A stretch of 64,000 bases of DNA from Hydrogenovibrio crunogenus (GCF_004786015.1 NZ_CP032096.1:1550001-1614000); one strand, 5' to 3'; shown: positions 43,161 through 52,307, counted from the stretch's first letter. Program-made: numbers and translations. Notes: generated by a model from the sequence alone, not told the origin.

Positions 43161-44186
43161 TTACCTTAAATAATCAAACAAGGACATTCCCTGTACTTTA
43201 GAAAAAACCTGCTGCGCCATTTGCAAAGCATTCTGGCGCATATTCAGTTGTGAAATACCTTCAACTACGTCCATTTCTTCAATATTAACTCTTCTTTCCT
43301 GCAAGGCCATTGAAAAAGTCTGCCCCGCCTCAAACTGAGTTTGAATACGATTTTGTCGGCTGCCTATTTCAGCCTGTTGCTTAGACAAGCCTTTTACGGC
43401 TGATAATAAATCATCGGCTACCGCATCAGGTGGAGGGTTACCTTGATCAAGCGAATCTTTCAATCCTACTAAAACATTCAATAAGTTCGGGTCTACGCCA
43501 GGAGGTAAAGAGGTTGCACCACCTGGGATATTGAACACTTTAGCCCCGTTATCTGTGATTCGAACGCGACTCGAATCCCCTTTATCATCTGGTGCTGCTG
43601 TCTGGTCATTATCAAACCCAATTTGAACAAAGCGTGATCCGAAATTGGCTCGTTCATCAAATTGGGCGCCAGCATTTGCACTTCCAATATAGGCGTAATA
43701 CTCATTCCCAGGTTGTAAAGCAGCGGAGTTGGCTGGGTCAACGACAAATGCCGCCGTTGCATCCACATTATTACCGGCAAACAACAATTCTTCTTCCGAG
43801 TTATTACTGTTCATAATACCAGTCAGATGTTTAATAATTTGGCCAATTTCTTGTGCGGTTGACTGTCTATCTTCTGCGGTATAAGTTCCGTTCATCATTT
43901 GAATACTTAATTCACGAGCTCTTTGCGTCAAGTCAACGGCTGTAGAGATCTGACTTTCTTCCAATGACAGTTGCGATTTGGCAAATTCACCATTTTTTTC
44001 AAATTGAGAAAGGGTGTTGACCGCTTTATTCAAAGAGTGAATTTGACTGGTTGCTATAGGATCATCGCTGGGTCGGTTAACTCGATTACCCGTTGTCAAT
44101 TTTTCTTGAATATCCAGCACCGAATTTTGGTGTTTTTCAATGGCCGAAAAACTTTGCAGATGAAATTGGTTGGTTGAAACTCTCAT
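43161..44186 (-). CDS. flgL: Flagellar hook-filament junction protein FlgL (HAP3)
   Basis: A 341-residue flagellin-like junction protein. The N-terminus (MRVSTNQFHLQSFSAIEKHQNSVLDIQEKLTTGNRVNRPSDDPIATSQ) and C-terminus (VNIEEMDVVEGISQLNMRQNALQMAQQVFSKVQGMSLFDYL) are diagnostic. The middle (about 120-250) is variable. It is separated from flgK by 21 bases and ends the flgI-flgJ-flgK-flgL set. It sits between the last hook-associated ring and the filament. Confidence 0.96.
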   Translation of the reverse strand: MRVSTNQFHLQSFSAIEKHQNSVLDIQEKLTTGNRVNRPSDDPIATSQIHSLNKAVNTLSQFEKNGEFAKSQLSLEESQISTAVDLTQRARELSIQMMNGTYTAEDRQSTAQEIGQIIKHLTGIMNSNNSEEELLFAGNNVDATAAFVVDPANSAALQPGNEYYAYIGSANAGAQFDERANFGSRFVQIGFDNDQTAAPDDKGDSSRVRITDNGAKVFNIPGGATSLPPGVDPNLLNVLVGLKDSLDQGNPPPDAVADDLLSAVKGLSKQQAEIGSRQNRIQTQFEAGQTFSMALQERRVNIEEMDVVEGISQLNMRQNALQMAQQVFSKVQGMSLFDYLR

Positions 44187-44207
44187 GATAATATCCCTTA
44201 ACCGCGG

Positions 44208-46100
44208 TTATAACCGTACTGCACCAAGTAAAGATTGAAACAATGATTGTGATGTCTGAATGATTTGAGCCGATGCCTGATACGCTTGCTGGAAGCGTAG
44301 TAAATTCGCGGCTTCTTCATCCAAATTCACCCCTGAGTAAGATTCTCGTCGTGCATTAACTTGATCAAAAACATTCTCTTGCGACGTCAGTTGGATTTCA
44401 GTACCGCGTACATACATCCCCACATTCGTGGCCATCTTAGAAAAACCACCCAACAAGGTCTCTGATGCATTGCCTGAAGCATCCGAATAAAGCACTTTTT
44501 TAGACTGAAGACTAGCCATATTGGCAATATTAACATTATCACCGACAGAAGCGGGTGTCGGTGTTTCATCAGCCAAGCCTGCAACCCCCGTATCAACAGG
44601 TGACTGCCCTCGTGTCGCGATTTCTTCACCACTATTAATACTGGTCGAGAAATCTTCAAGCATTGCTTGATGAGGTTTTACAATAAAAGTATCCCCATCG
44701 GCTGGTGCTGCAGCGACATTAGTCACATCAAAGCGAAGTCCTTCAACGTCTTCGAACCCATTATCGGGCGCTCCCAGCGTAATCAAAACCGGATTACCCG
44801 CCGAGTCTAAAACAGGATCACCCGTTTTATTATCTTTAATTTCAAATCCATTGCTGGCTGTTGAAAACTGCAATTTATACTCTCGTGGTTCGAACTCACC
44901 GATTGCGCTCATCGCTTGTCCTAAATAGGTTTGCTTATCCCCATAGAACGGAGGCTGAGCATCAGCCGCAGGTGGAACCGCCGCCGAATCATAAGGCGGG
45001 TTGGTTCCCTGAACAGGAGCCGTTGGGTCATATACAGGGTTAAAACTCACTTGTATATTCGTACCATCTTCCGGCCCGGTATTTTTAGCACTTTGAATTG
45101 CATTGGTTGACAAAGGCGTGAAAAAATCTTGCCCAGGGTTACCATTTTGATCATACCCTTGATAGTGTTGCCAATTAGTCGAGGCAACCAAACCATTTAA
45201 GGCCACCCCCATTTCATTCATCGAACGATCCAGCAGATTATTACGAAAATCTAATACACCGCCTAGCTGTCCGCCTTTTATGTTATCAGAGACTTCAACC
45301 TTTTGACCGCCAATCTGCATATAGACCTCTATGCGGTTTTCATTTTTATAGTCGGTTAAATCCGCATTCAATGTGGTGAGGGTATTGTCACTAATTAAAG
45401 GATAACGACCATTGCCGGTATGAATATCAATCCGACCATCTTCCTGTCGAAACGTTTTGATATCCATATACTGCCCCAATTCTTTGATGGCTTTTTCACG
45501 TTGATCCAATAAGTCATTAGGTGGCTGCCCACCATTTGAAAGACTATTGGCCACCTGATTATTAATCGCCTGAATGGTGGTTAAGTTCTTGTTAATTTCA
45601 TCCGTCATGTTTTTAATCTGACCGTTGACTTGCTCTTGAGTATCGCCCAAAACGGTGCTCATGTTTAACAGCATGGCTTCCATGTTATTGGCTTCACTCA
45701 GGACTTGGTCACGACTGGTTGACGAGGTTGGGTTATTGGATAAATTCTGAAAAGAATCAAACAGGTTCTGCATAAAGGTTTGAAGACCTTTGTCATTACT
45801 GGCAACCACCCCTTCAACTTGCTTAGACAAGCTAAGCTGTTCGTCATATCGACTCTTAAGGCTGTACGCGTCAACCAATTGTGTTTGGATATAATCCGCA
45901 TAAACTCGGTCAATGGAGCTGACCCGAGAGCCGGCCCCTAAGAATCCATAACCTGTATTGCTTGGCGCACTACTGATTATATCGGCTCTTTGTCGGCTAT
46001 ACCCTTCGGTTCCAACATTGGCAACATTGTGACTGGTTACCTCAATCGCGCGTCTAAACGTATTCGTCGCTGCGGTACCAATATTTAACATATCAGCCAT
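44208..46100 (-). CDS. flgK: Flagellar hook-associated protein FlgK (HAP1)
   Basis: A 630-residue hook-associated protein. The N-terminal rod/hook signature is LNIGTAATNTFRRAIEVTSHNVANVGTEGYSRQRADI. The C-terminus reads GVNLDEEAANLLRFQQAYQASAQIIQTSQSLFQSLLGAVRL, as in the family. A Pro/Asp-rich insertion (about residues 340-400) is longer than in enterobacteria. It lies 42 bases from flgJ. It forms the junction on which the FlgL ring and the FliD cap assemble. Confidence 0.97.
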   Translation of the reverse strand: MADMLNIGTAATNTFRRAIEVTSHNVANVGTEGYSRQRADIISSAPSNTGYGFLGAGSRVSSIDRVYADYIQTQLVDAYSLKSRYDEQLSLSKQVEGVVASNDKGLQTFMQNLFDSFQNLSNNPTSSTSRDQVLSEANNMEAMLLNMSTVLGDTQEQVNGQIKNMTDEINKNLTTIQAINNQVANSLSNGGQPPNDLLDQREKAIKELGQYMDIKTFRQEDGRIDIHTGNGRYPLISDNTLTTLNADLTDYKNENRIEVYMQIGGQKVEVSDNIKGGQLGGVLDFRNNLLDRSMNEMGVALNGLVASTNWQHYQGYDQNGNPGQDFFTPLSTNAIQSAKNTGPEDGTNIQVSFNPVYDPTAPVQGTNPPYDSAAVPPAADAQPPFYGDKQTYLGQAMSAIGEFEPREYKLQFSTASNGFEIKDNKTGDPVLDSAGNPVLITLGAPDNGFEDVEGLRFDVTNVAAAPADGDTFIVKPHQAMLEDFSTSINSGEEIATRGQSPVDTGVAGLADETPTPASVGDNVNIANMASLQSKKVLYSDASGNASETLLGGFSKMATNVGMYVRGTEIQLTSQENVFDQVNARRESYSGVNLDEEAANLLRFQQAYQASAQIIQTSQSLFQSLLGAVRL

Positions 46101-46141
46101 CTGAATGTCCTTTTTCTAGTCTAAAGTTAAGCCGACTCATC

Positions 46142-46609
46142 TTATTTTAATTGTCTTAAAGCCAAGCTATCTGAAGTCGTTTGCACCGGTTGCTTCGATT
46201 TTATAGGCAAATCATCTGATTGTGAAGCCTGTTTATTCTCTCTACTCTCGAGCAATTCTTTGTACTGCGACGAGGTCATTGAAGGTAACTTCGGTGAAAG
46301 TTGTTCAACAATTTTATCGGCCAACCCTAAAGAACCTTTAGTCGCTAATGTTTGAGAAAGTTGTTTATCGTACCAATCTTTGTAGAAATCGGCTTGCTCC
46401 CCATCCATAAATCCATCATCAAATTTAACTTTACGAGCCTCTTTTAAAATTTGCGACAGAAACATGGCCTCAAACTGTTCTGCAACCGGGCGTAATGCCG
46501 CTTTCTGATCTTGCTTGGCCGTTTGTTTTAAATCATTAAAAGAACCGCCATTGCCATAGATCTGTTGATAGGCTTCAAGTTTTGGAACTTGTAAATCTGC
46601 ACCAGCCAT
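46142..46609 (-). CDS. flgJ: Rod-binding protein FlgJ, single-domain form
   Basis: A 155-residue protein with only the N-terminal rod-cap domain: KAALRPVAEQFEAMFLSQILKEARKVKFDDGFMDGEQADFYKDWYDKQLSQTLATKGSLGLADKIVEQL. E. coli FlgJ (313 residues) carries a second, peptidoglycan-hydrolysing domain that is absent here, as in alphaproteobacteria and some other groups. A separate enzyme must therefore clear the wall for the rod; the MltC-like protein downstream is a candidate. The C-terminal tail is Ser/Gln/Lys-rich. Confidence 0.93.
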   Translation of the reverse strand: MAGADLQVPKLEAYQQIYGNGGSFNDLKQTAKQDQKAALRPVAEQFEAMFLSQILKEARKVKFDDGFMDGEQADFYKDWYDKQLSQTLATKGSLGLADKIVEQLSPKLPSMTSSQYKELLESRENKQASQSDDLPIKSKQPVQTTSDSLALRQLK

Positions 46610-46619
46610 ACCCTACTCC

Positions 46620-47720
46620 TTAAATCACCATTAAGTCAGCGGACAACGCACCGGACTGTTTCAATGCTTCTAAAATAGCAACCAAGTCACCAGGAGCAGC
46701 CCCGACCTTATTGACCGCTTGGACAATATCATCCAACGTCACGCCTTTCGGAAACTTAAACATTCGCCCTTTGCCTTCGCTTTCAACACTCAACTCCGTT
46801 TTGGGCGTAACCTCAGTATTTCCGCCAGCAAAAGGGTTGGGCTGAGACACATCTTTACTCTCAGAGACTTTCACCACTAAATTACCATGCGTGACCGCGG
46901 CAGCTGATACTTTGACGTTACTGCCAATGACAACCGTCCCTGTTCGCGAATTAATAATGACTTTGGCCGAATCCACGCCGGGAGTAACTTCAATATTTTC
47001 AATCACGGATAAAAAAGCAACGCGTTGATTGGGAATTCTTGGCGCCATCACTTCAACCGACTCTGCATCCGTTGCATAAGCGGTACCTTTTCCAAGCTTA
47101 GCATTAATCGCATTCACTAAGTTAGTCGCGGTAGTAAAATCAGAATTTTTCAAGTTCAAGGTAATGGTATTCCCTAAATCAAACCCGGTATTGACGGTTT
47201 TCTCAACAATCCCGCCACCTGGAACACGCCCCACACTTGGAACATTGACCGTAATACGAGATCCATCCGCACCAGAGGCATCTAACCCACCGACAATTAA
47301 ATTGCCTTGTGCCAAGGCATACACATTACCATCCACCCCTTTTAAAGGCGTTAACAACAGAGTCCCACCCCGTAAGCTTTTGGCGTTTCCTAAAGAGGAA
47401 ACGGTCACATCAATTCTTTGACCTGATTTTGAAAATGCTGGCAAATCCGCATGAACTGCCACCGCTGCCACATTTTTTGAGTTGGTTTTTGTGCCTGGCG
47501 GTAAATTGATACCAAACTTATTCAACATGCTCATCAAACTCTGGTCGGCATAACTGGTCTTATCTCCAGTACCACTCAAACCAACCACTAAGCCATAGCC
47601 AATCAACTGGTTAGGACGCACCCCTGCCACATTGGCCAAATCTTTGACTCTTTCAGCGTAGCTGACAGCACTCCAAATCAATAATACCGCCATTAAAATG
47701 ACACTTTTTCTGGTAAACAT
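46620..47720 (-). CDS. flgI: Flagellar P-ring protein FlgI
   Basis: A 366-residue periplasmic ring subunit of normal length. Residues 1-22 are a signal peptide ending near [34 protein letters not shown] is the canonical start of the mature protein, and the C-terminus is [41 protein letters not shown]. It is 10 bases from flgJ and has its own sigma54-type promoter element in the 307-base gap after flgH. FlgA, encoded at 56816, is its assembly chaperone. Confidence 0.98.
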   Translation of the reverse strand: MFTRKSVILMAVLLIWSAVSYAERVKDLANVAGVRPNQLIGYGLVVGLSGTGDKTSYADQSLMSMLNKFGINLPPGTKTNSKNVAAVAVHADLPAFSKSGQRIDVTVSSLGNAKSLRGGTLLLTPLKGVDGNVYALAQGNLIVGGLDASGADGSRITVNVPSVGRVPGGGIVEKTVNTGFDLGNTITLNLKNSDFTTATNLVNAINAKLGKGTAYATDAESVEVMAPRIPNQRVAFLSVIENIEVTPGVDSAKVIINSRTGTVVIGSNVKVSAAAVTHGNLVVKVSESKDVSQPNPFAGGNTEVTPKTELSVESEGKGRMFKFPKGVTLDDIVQAVNKVGAAPGDLVAILEALKQSGALSADLMVI

Positions 47721-47770
47721 GGTCTTACTCCCAATTTTAGGAAATTATTTTTATTGTGTTAAACAATACT

Positions 47771-47786
47771 AGCATCAGGTATGCCA
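47771..47786 (-). promoter_or_regulatory. Sigma54-type promoter of flgI-flgJ-flgK-flgL
   Basis: On the minus strand TGGCATACCTGATGCT matches TGGCAYRNNNNTTGCW with one mismatch (ATGCT for TTGCT). It lies about 50 bases upstream of the flgI ATG, after the flgH terminator. Confidence 0.75.
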
Positions 47787-47812
47787 TCTCGCTCAAAAAT
47801 TAATAAAAAAAT

Positions 47813-47839
47813 TAAAGAAATGAAGAGGTTGGCCGATAT
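47813..47839 (+). promoter_or_regulatory. Sigma28-type promoter pointing rightwards, antisense to flgH
   Basis: TAAA, a 15-base spacer, then GCCGATAT, matching the sigma28 consensus in both boxes and spacing. No plus-strand gene follows, so it could drive a short RNA ending at the palindrome plus TTTTT at 47902-47926, or antisense RNA into flgH. Confidence 0.5.
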
Positions 47840-47850
47840 TAATTCGTCCA

Positions 47851-47879
47851 AACAAAAAAATGGGGCAAATATGCCCCCA
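47851..47879 (-). terminator. Terminator of flgF-flgG-flgH
   Basis: On the minus strand GGGGCA and TGCCCC form a stem around a 4-base loop, followed by seven T and GTTTG. Its flanking bases (CAAACAAAAAA and AAGACCAGAAAAAA on the plus strand) are the same as at the flgE terminator. Confidence 0.75.
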
Positions 47880-47901
47880 AAGACCAGAAAAAAACTGGGA
47901 T

Positions 47902-47925
47902 AAAATGACCAGGCCTGGCCATTTT
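47902..47925. repeat. Extended CCAGGCCTGG palindrome, flgH-flgI gap
   Basis: AAAATG, A, CCAGGCCTGG, C, CATTTT: a 24-bp palindrome with 11 of 12 pairs complementary. The 10-bp core occupies 47909-47918. Confidence 0.8.
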
Positions 47926-47983
47926 TGAATAAATGAAATGAAGATTTGACCTAAGAAAGAAGACCTAGGTCATTCAAACTTTC

Positions 47984-48018
47984 TTTTCCTCATCTTTTTC
48001 CTTAAAAGATGAGGAAAA
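47984..48018. repeat. 15-bp inverted repeat just after flgH
   Basis: TTTTCCTCATCTTTT (47984-47998) pairs perfectly with AAAAGATGAGGAAAA (48004-48018) around a 5-base loop. It lies 10 bases after the flgH stop. It has no T-run on the transcribed strand, so it may protect the flgFGH mRNA 3' end rather than terminate. Confidence 0.65.
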
Positions 48019-48027
48019 AGATTTATA

Positions 48028-48780
48028 TTACAGAGGCCAATATTTATGTAGCCATTGTGTCACTGCGCCAGGCCGGTTGGTATCACCGGAAATACCCGTA
48101 TCTTTATAAATTAAACGAACATCTGCGACCTTTTCAGAGTCAATGGTATTGTCTGGACGGATATCTTGAGGCCGAACAATACCCGCAAAACGAATCACCT
48201 CTTCGCCTTCATGAATGGTAATCCACTTCTCGCCTCGAATAACCAAATTACCGTTTGAGATCACTTGTACCACTGTCACGGCAATAGAACCACTTAAACT
48301 GGATTTTTGTTTGACATCCGACTTACCGGCAAAGCTACCATCTGAACCATACCCGATACCAATCCCTGACCCCAAGCCAGGAACAGAAACATTTCCACCA
48401 AAAACACTGGCATTAGAACCTGCTGCGGCTTGCCCATTTAAACCAAAATTCTGTTGATTACTTTTGTCGTATTTCGCTTCATCTTTTTTCTTGGCATCAA
48501 AATTTTCCGCGAGGTTAATCGTGATAATGTCGCCAACCTTATGTGCCCGAGAATCATCAAACAGCGTAATGGCATCACCGCTCTGGTATAAAGAACCATT
48601 CTTGGGCACCGTTTTTTTCGGAATATTCATCGGATAGTTAGGTTCATAAGAAAATTTTTCCATGCGCTCAGGAGTTGCTGAACACCCACTTAAAACGATA
48701 GATGAAACCATCATCCCCAAGAGCAGCTTAGAAAACTTTGTATTATTATTTTTTTGAGTTTTTGTGTTAATTCTGGTCAT
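48028..48780 (-). CDS. flgH: Flagellar L-ring lipoprotein FlgH
   Basis: A 250-residue outer-membrane ring protein. The start at 48780 (MTRINTKTQ) was chosen because AAGGAG lies 6 bases upstream; the frame is open 10 codons further. The signal peptide ends in the lipobox LSGC (Cys near residue 33). The mature protein shows GSLYQSGDAITLFDDSRAHKVGDIITINLAENFDAKKKDEAKYDK and VVQVISNGNLVIRGEKWITIHEGEEVIRFAGIVRP, both diagnostic. It closes the flgFGH transcript. FlgT is thought to stabilise the LP ring in motors of this type. Confidence 0.97.
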   Translation of the reverse strand: MTRINTKTQKNNNTKFSKLLLGMMVSSIVLSGCSATPERMEKFSYEPNYPMNIPKKTVPKNGSLYQSGDAITLFDDSRAHKVGDIITINLAENFDAKKKDEAKYDKSNQQNFGLNGQAAAGSNASVFGGNVSVPGLGSGIGIGYGSDGSFAGKSDVKQKSSLSGSIAVTVVQVISNGNLVIRGEKWITIHEGEEVIRFAGIVRPQDIRPDNTIDSEKVADVRLIYKDTGISGDTNRPGAVTQWLHKYWPL

Positions 48781-48825
48781 TTCTAGCTCCTTGTGCTTAT
48801 CACAAAGCATCTGGCTATTTAATCA

Positions 48826-49617
48826 TTAAACATTATTATTCAAATACTGCATCATGCCATCCGCGGCACTGATTGCTTTAGAATTCATTTCATAGGTTCT
48901 TTGCGCTTCGATCATGCCGATTAACTCTTCAACCGTATTCACGTTGGAAGACTCTAAGGCCCCTTGCAACAAACTACCCGCTTCTTCAATTTCAGGGTTT
49001 TTAACATTGGGAGCACCACTGGCTAAGGTTTCAACATAAAAGTTCTTCCCGGTTGCTTCCAGCCCTGCCGGATTGATAAACGTCGCTAATTCAATCTGAC
49101 CAACCGCGATTGGTTGAGGGTTGCCTGGCTCTTTCGCTGACACCACACCATCACTGGAGATAAAGACTTCCGTCGTATTCAATGGAATATTGATATTAGG
49201 TTCTACCAAATAGCCAGATGACGTCACCAAATCACCATTCTGATTAACTTCAAACGACCCATCACGGGTATACATGATATTGCCGTCCTGATCCAATGCT
49301 TGGAAAAACCCTTTCCCTTCAATCATCACATCCAACTGGTTGTCGGTTACCATGGCATTCCCTTGGGTATGGATTTTCTGCACCCCAATGGCTTTCACAC
49401 CCGTCCCTAACTGAAGACCAGACGGAAAGGTATTCTCTTCATTTTGCGTGGCTTGCGCACCAGGTTGACGAACATTTTGATACATCAAGTCGTTAAACTC
49501 AGCACGACCTGTCTTATAAGCATAAGTATTGGCATTGGCCAAGTTATTCGAAATGGTAGCCAATCTAAAATCTTGTGCTTCTAAACCTGTTTTTGCGACA
49601 TAGAGTGCTCTGTTCAT
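48826..49617 (-). CDS. flgG: Flagellar distal rod protein FlgG
   Basis: A 263-residue rod protein of standard length. The N-terminal motif LYVAKTGLEAQDFRLATISNNLANANTYAYK and C-terminal LLQGALESSNVNTVEELIGMIEAQRTYEMNSKAISAADGMMQYLNNNV are the family markers. It lies 16 bases after flgF and about 45 before the flgH start. It forms the distal drive-shaft that passes through the P and L rings. Confidence 0.98.
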   Translation of the reverse strand: MNRALYVAKTGLEAQDFRLATISNNLANANTYAYKTGRAEFNDLMYQNVRQPGAQATQNEENTFPSGLQLGTGVKAIGVQKIHTQGNAMVTDNQLDVMIEGKGFFQALDQDGNIMYTRDGSFEVNQNGDLVTSSGYLVEPNINIPLNTTEVFISSDGVVSAKEPGNPQPIAVGQIELATFINPAGLEATGKNFYVETLASGAPNVKNPEIEEAGSLLQGALESSNVNTVEELIGMIEAQRTYEMNSKAISAADGMMQYLNNNV

Positions 49618-49633
49618 TTTAAGACTCCTACTA

Positions 49634-50371
49634 TTAGCTTAACTTAAGAATGCTGTCAGATTTTTGGGCATGATTTTTAGACGTGCTCATCATCTTAATT
49701 TGCATTTCATATTTACGAGAAAGCTCAATCATATTTGTCAAAGCTTCAACGGTATTGACATTACTGCCTTCTAGCGCACCACTCACGACTCTGATCGGTG
49801 CTTGCTCCAATTCCGGACCATTATTTCGAATATAGCCATCCAAGCCTTTTTCTAACTGCTTGATGTCAGGCTCCACCAGTCTTACTTGATCTAAGACAAC
49901 GGCTAAGTTATTGGTCGAATCGGCTGGAATAAATGAAATCGTGCCATCGCTACCAATTTGAATAGATTTGGCAGGCGGAATATTAATCGGCGCGCCTCCC
50001 TCATTTAAAACCGGATTTCCATGCACGTCTAATAAATCCCCTTCAGGGTTAAGATGCATGGAGGCGGAACGGGTTAAGGCTTCTGATCCATCAGGTGCCT
50101 GAATGGCTAAAAACCCATTCTCTTTCGTCATGATATCTAAGTCACGCCCAGTCACTTTTACCGCCCCAGGTGTAAAATCAGTCGCTGGCCTTTCGTCTAA
50201 TGAATACGTTCGTGAATTCCAACCTGGCCCCTGCATATGCTGCGCACGAAACTGGTTAAAATCCTGTTTAAACCCATCCGTGTTTGCATTGGCCAAATTG
50301 TTAGCATTGTTCGCCTGCGAGAGCATCACTTCTTTAGCGCCACTCATCGAAACATAGAGCATACGATCCAT
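49634..50371 (-). CDS. flgF: Flagellar proximal rod protein FlgF
   Basis: A 245-residue rod protein. MDRMLYVSMSGAKEVMLSQANNANNLANANTDGFKQDFNQFRAQHMQG is the conserved start. VVSGALEGSNVNTVEALTNMIELSRKYEMQIKMM is the conserved end. It is the first gene of the flgFGH unit, with a sigma54-type element about 180 bases upstream in the gap after flgE. Nothing is unusual in the protein. Confidence 0.97.
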   Translation of the reverse strand: MDRMLYVSMSGAKEVMLSQANNANNLANANTDGFKQDFNQFRAQHMQGPGWNSRTYSLDERPATDFTPGAVKVTGRDLDIMTKENGFLAIQAPDGSEALTRSASMHLNPEGDLLDVHGNPVLNEGGAPINIPPAKSIQIGSDGTISFIPADSTNNLAVVLDQVRLVEPDIKQLEKGLDGYIRNNGPELEQAPIRVVSGALEGSNVNTVEALTNMIELSRKYEMQIKMMSTSKNHAQKSDSILKLS

Positions 50372-50553
50372 CAGACAATTCCTTTCAATTTATTCCAGTC
50401 AAAATAGTGGCTAAGACGAATCAATCACACCTTAGCCTAATACACTGAAGCACTTATTATTTATGGACTCTAACGGTCCGTACTTCTGTTCCCTTGTATG
50501 TTTAGCGTTCTTGTCAAATAACTGACGCTTTAACATCTATACAGGAATTAGAT

Positions 50554-50569
50554 AGCATAGGCTGTGCCA
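50554..50569 (-). promoter_or_regulatory. Sigma54-type promoter of flgF-flgG-flgH
   Basis: On the minus strand TGGCACAGCCTATGCT has a perfect -24 half and ATGCT at -12, one mismatch from consensus. It lies downstream of the flgE terminator. Confidence 0.72.
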
Positions 50570-50633
50570 ACTTTGACAAAAAAAAGAATTAAAGATTTCA
50601 GAAAAAGGTCGATAACCTTATATGGGAAGGTAC

Positions 50634-50662
50634 AAACAAAAAAGCCGGCAAGAAATGCCGGC
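50634..50662 (-). terminator. Terminator of flgB-flgC-flgD-flgE
   Basis: Two GCCGGC arms (50644-50649, 50657-50662) form the stem around a 7-base loop, followed on the minus strand by TTTTTTGTTTG. It lies 26 bases after the flgE stop. Confidence 0.8.
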
Positions 50663-50687
50663 AAGACCAGAAAAAATAAAACGTTAA

Positions 50688-52307
50688 TTAAAGCTGTAAA
50701 ATCGTTTGCGTCAGTGTTTGCGATGTTTGAATCACTTGTGCACTCGCTTGGTAGGTTCTTTGAGTCTGAATCATATGAACCAGTTCTCCTGCCGTATCCA
50801 CATTCGAATACTCCAGTGCACCGGCATTAATCGAACCATATCCATTACGCTCAGACGTCCCTATCTGGACAGCACCAGAGGCAAAACTCTCTGCATAACT
50901 TTGTCCACCAAGCTTCTCTAGTGCATTTTTATCGTTAAAGTTGGCCATCCCAAGCTGAGCAACTGGAACCGAGCGACCATTTGAATAACGTGCTTCAATC
51001 ACACCGTCTTTACCAGTATATACACCAACCAAATCCCCGATGGCATACCCATTTTGTGTCACACCACGCAAGTTATAAGACCCTGCAAATTGCGTCATGT
51101 CTTTAAAATCAACATCAATACTGACCCCTAGTGCATCTGCTGGATTCCCCAATGGATCATTCGCACCGGTGATAGGGTTGTCAACCACCCATTCCATATT
51201 CGGCTGATTCCCAGTAGGCGTCCAAGTTGCAGGATCAAGCGGGTTATTCGCAGTGTCTTGCCCAGTAGGCGTTGAATTTGCCCCTGTCGCCAGTGCAGCA
51301 ACAGTCGGTTCACGCGTATCAATCAAGTTACCATTGGTATCAAAACGCAACTCGTAAATAATCCCAGCATCCGCTGACGCTGTTCCATCAGCAGGAACGG
51401 CTTCACGATGTCCGCTTGTGACCCACTGCCCTGTAGCTTCATCATAATCTTCCATCGTATACTGAGCCAACCAACTGGTGTATTTGGTATTCCCGACACC
51501 TGCAGCTGCTTCTTGAGTATACGTATCCGTTGCAGCGTTGTACGTCAAATCAGAGTTCGCTTCAGTGACCACATCACGCTTATAGAAATTAGTGGTCAAA
51601 CGGTGTTCTCCCCCTAATGTATCATATACAATCTTATTGGTTGAGAAATCAGGATAGCCACCATAAGCCTCAGTTTCAGGTGCGACTAATTTTTCAATAT
51701 TCGACAAAGCCGACCCAGCCAGAGCAGTATCTCCCCCTACTGAGTTTTCAATGCCCGCTATTGGTGTCTGAGTGGCATCAACGTTGTTATCTTCTTCACC
51801 ATCAACGTTAATGTCGTAATTCATTTCATCCGTTGACTTAGGCGTTTTATTCAACTCATCCAAGTCAATGGAACTTAATGTCGTTTCAAACACAGGGTTT
51901 CTTTCCGTCGACAACGCAGGGTTCAATAAATACCCTTGCACTTTATTCCCTTCCTGAGACGTCACATACCCATCTTTATCAAGCTTAAAAGAGCCATTAC
52001 GAGTATAGACGTTTTCATATTTCCCGGTTCTGTCTTCTAAGATAAAGAAACCTTCACCGTCAATCGCCATATCCAAGTCACGACCTGTATCCGTGATGGT
52101 TCCATTAGTAAAATCCTGGGTAATTGAATCAACGCGTACCCCGTTTCCAGGAGTACTTTGCGCACCATAAAACATATCTGAAAACTCTGCTCGAGAGCTT
52201 TTATACCCCATTGTTTGAGCATTGGCTAGGTTATTGGAAATAACCCCTAACCCTTGAGAGGCGGCATTAAGACCACTGACCGCTGTTAAATCATACGCTA
52301 CACCCAT
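50688..52307 (-). CDS. flgE: Flagellar hook protein FlgE
   Basis: A 539-residue hook subunit, longer than the roughly 400 residues of E. coli FlgE. The N-terminus is YDLTAVSGLNAASQGLGVISNNLANAQTMGYKSSRAEFSDMFYG. The C-terminus is INAGALEYSNVDTAGELVHMIQTQRTYQASAQVIQTSQTLTQTILQL. The additional length lies in the exposed middle (about residues 130-400), rich in Asp, Asn, Thr and Ala. AAAGGAG precedes the ATG. It is the last gene of flgBCDE. Confidence 0.96.
   Translation of the reverse strand: MGVAYDLTAVSGLNAASQGLGVISNNLANAQTMGYKSSRAEFSDMFYGAQSTPGNGVRVDSITQDFTNGTITDTGRDLDMAIDGEGFFILEDRTGKYENVYTRNGSFKLDKDGYVTSQEGNKVQGYLLNPALSTERNPVFETTLSSIDLDELNKTPKSTDEMNYDINVDGEEDNNVDATQTPIAGIENSVGGDTALAGSALSNIEKLVAPETEAYGGYPDFSTNKIVYDTLGGEHRLTTNFYKRDVVTEANSDLTYNAATDTYTQEAAAGVGNTKYTSWLAQYTMEDYDEATGQWVTSGHREAVPADGTASADAGIIYELRFDTNGNLIDTREPTVAALATGANSTPTGQDTANNPLDPATWTPTGNQPNMEWVVDNPITGANDPLGNPADALGVSIDVDFKDMTQFAGSYNLRGVTQNGYAIGDLVGVYTGKDGVIEARYSNGRSVPVAQLGMANFNDKNALEKLGGQSYAESFASGAVQIGTSERNGYGSINAGALEYSNVDTAGELVHMIQTQRTYQASAQVIQTSQTLTQTILQL

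Larger units (their letters stand above)
47721..48027. other. Structured flgH-flgI intergenic region
   Basis: 307 bases without a gene but full of signals. They are a sigma54-type element for flgI (47771-47786), a rightward sigma28-type element (47813-47839), a flgH terminator (47851-47879), the CCAGGCCTGG palindrome (47902-47925), a TGACCTA/TAGGTCA repeat (47947-47972) and a 15-bp hairpin (47984-48018). A small RNA is possible. Confidence 0.6.
50372..50687. other. flgE-flgF intergenic region
   Basis: 316 bases holding the flgE terminator (50634-50662), a sigma54-type element for flgF (50554-50569) and a leader of about 170 bases before flgF. The leader contains a short GGAC/GTCC repeat but no convincing ORF. 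Confidence 0.6.
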
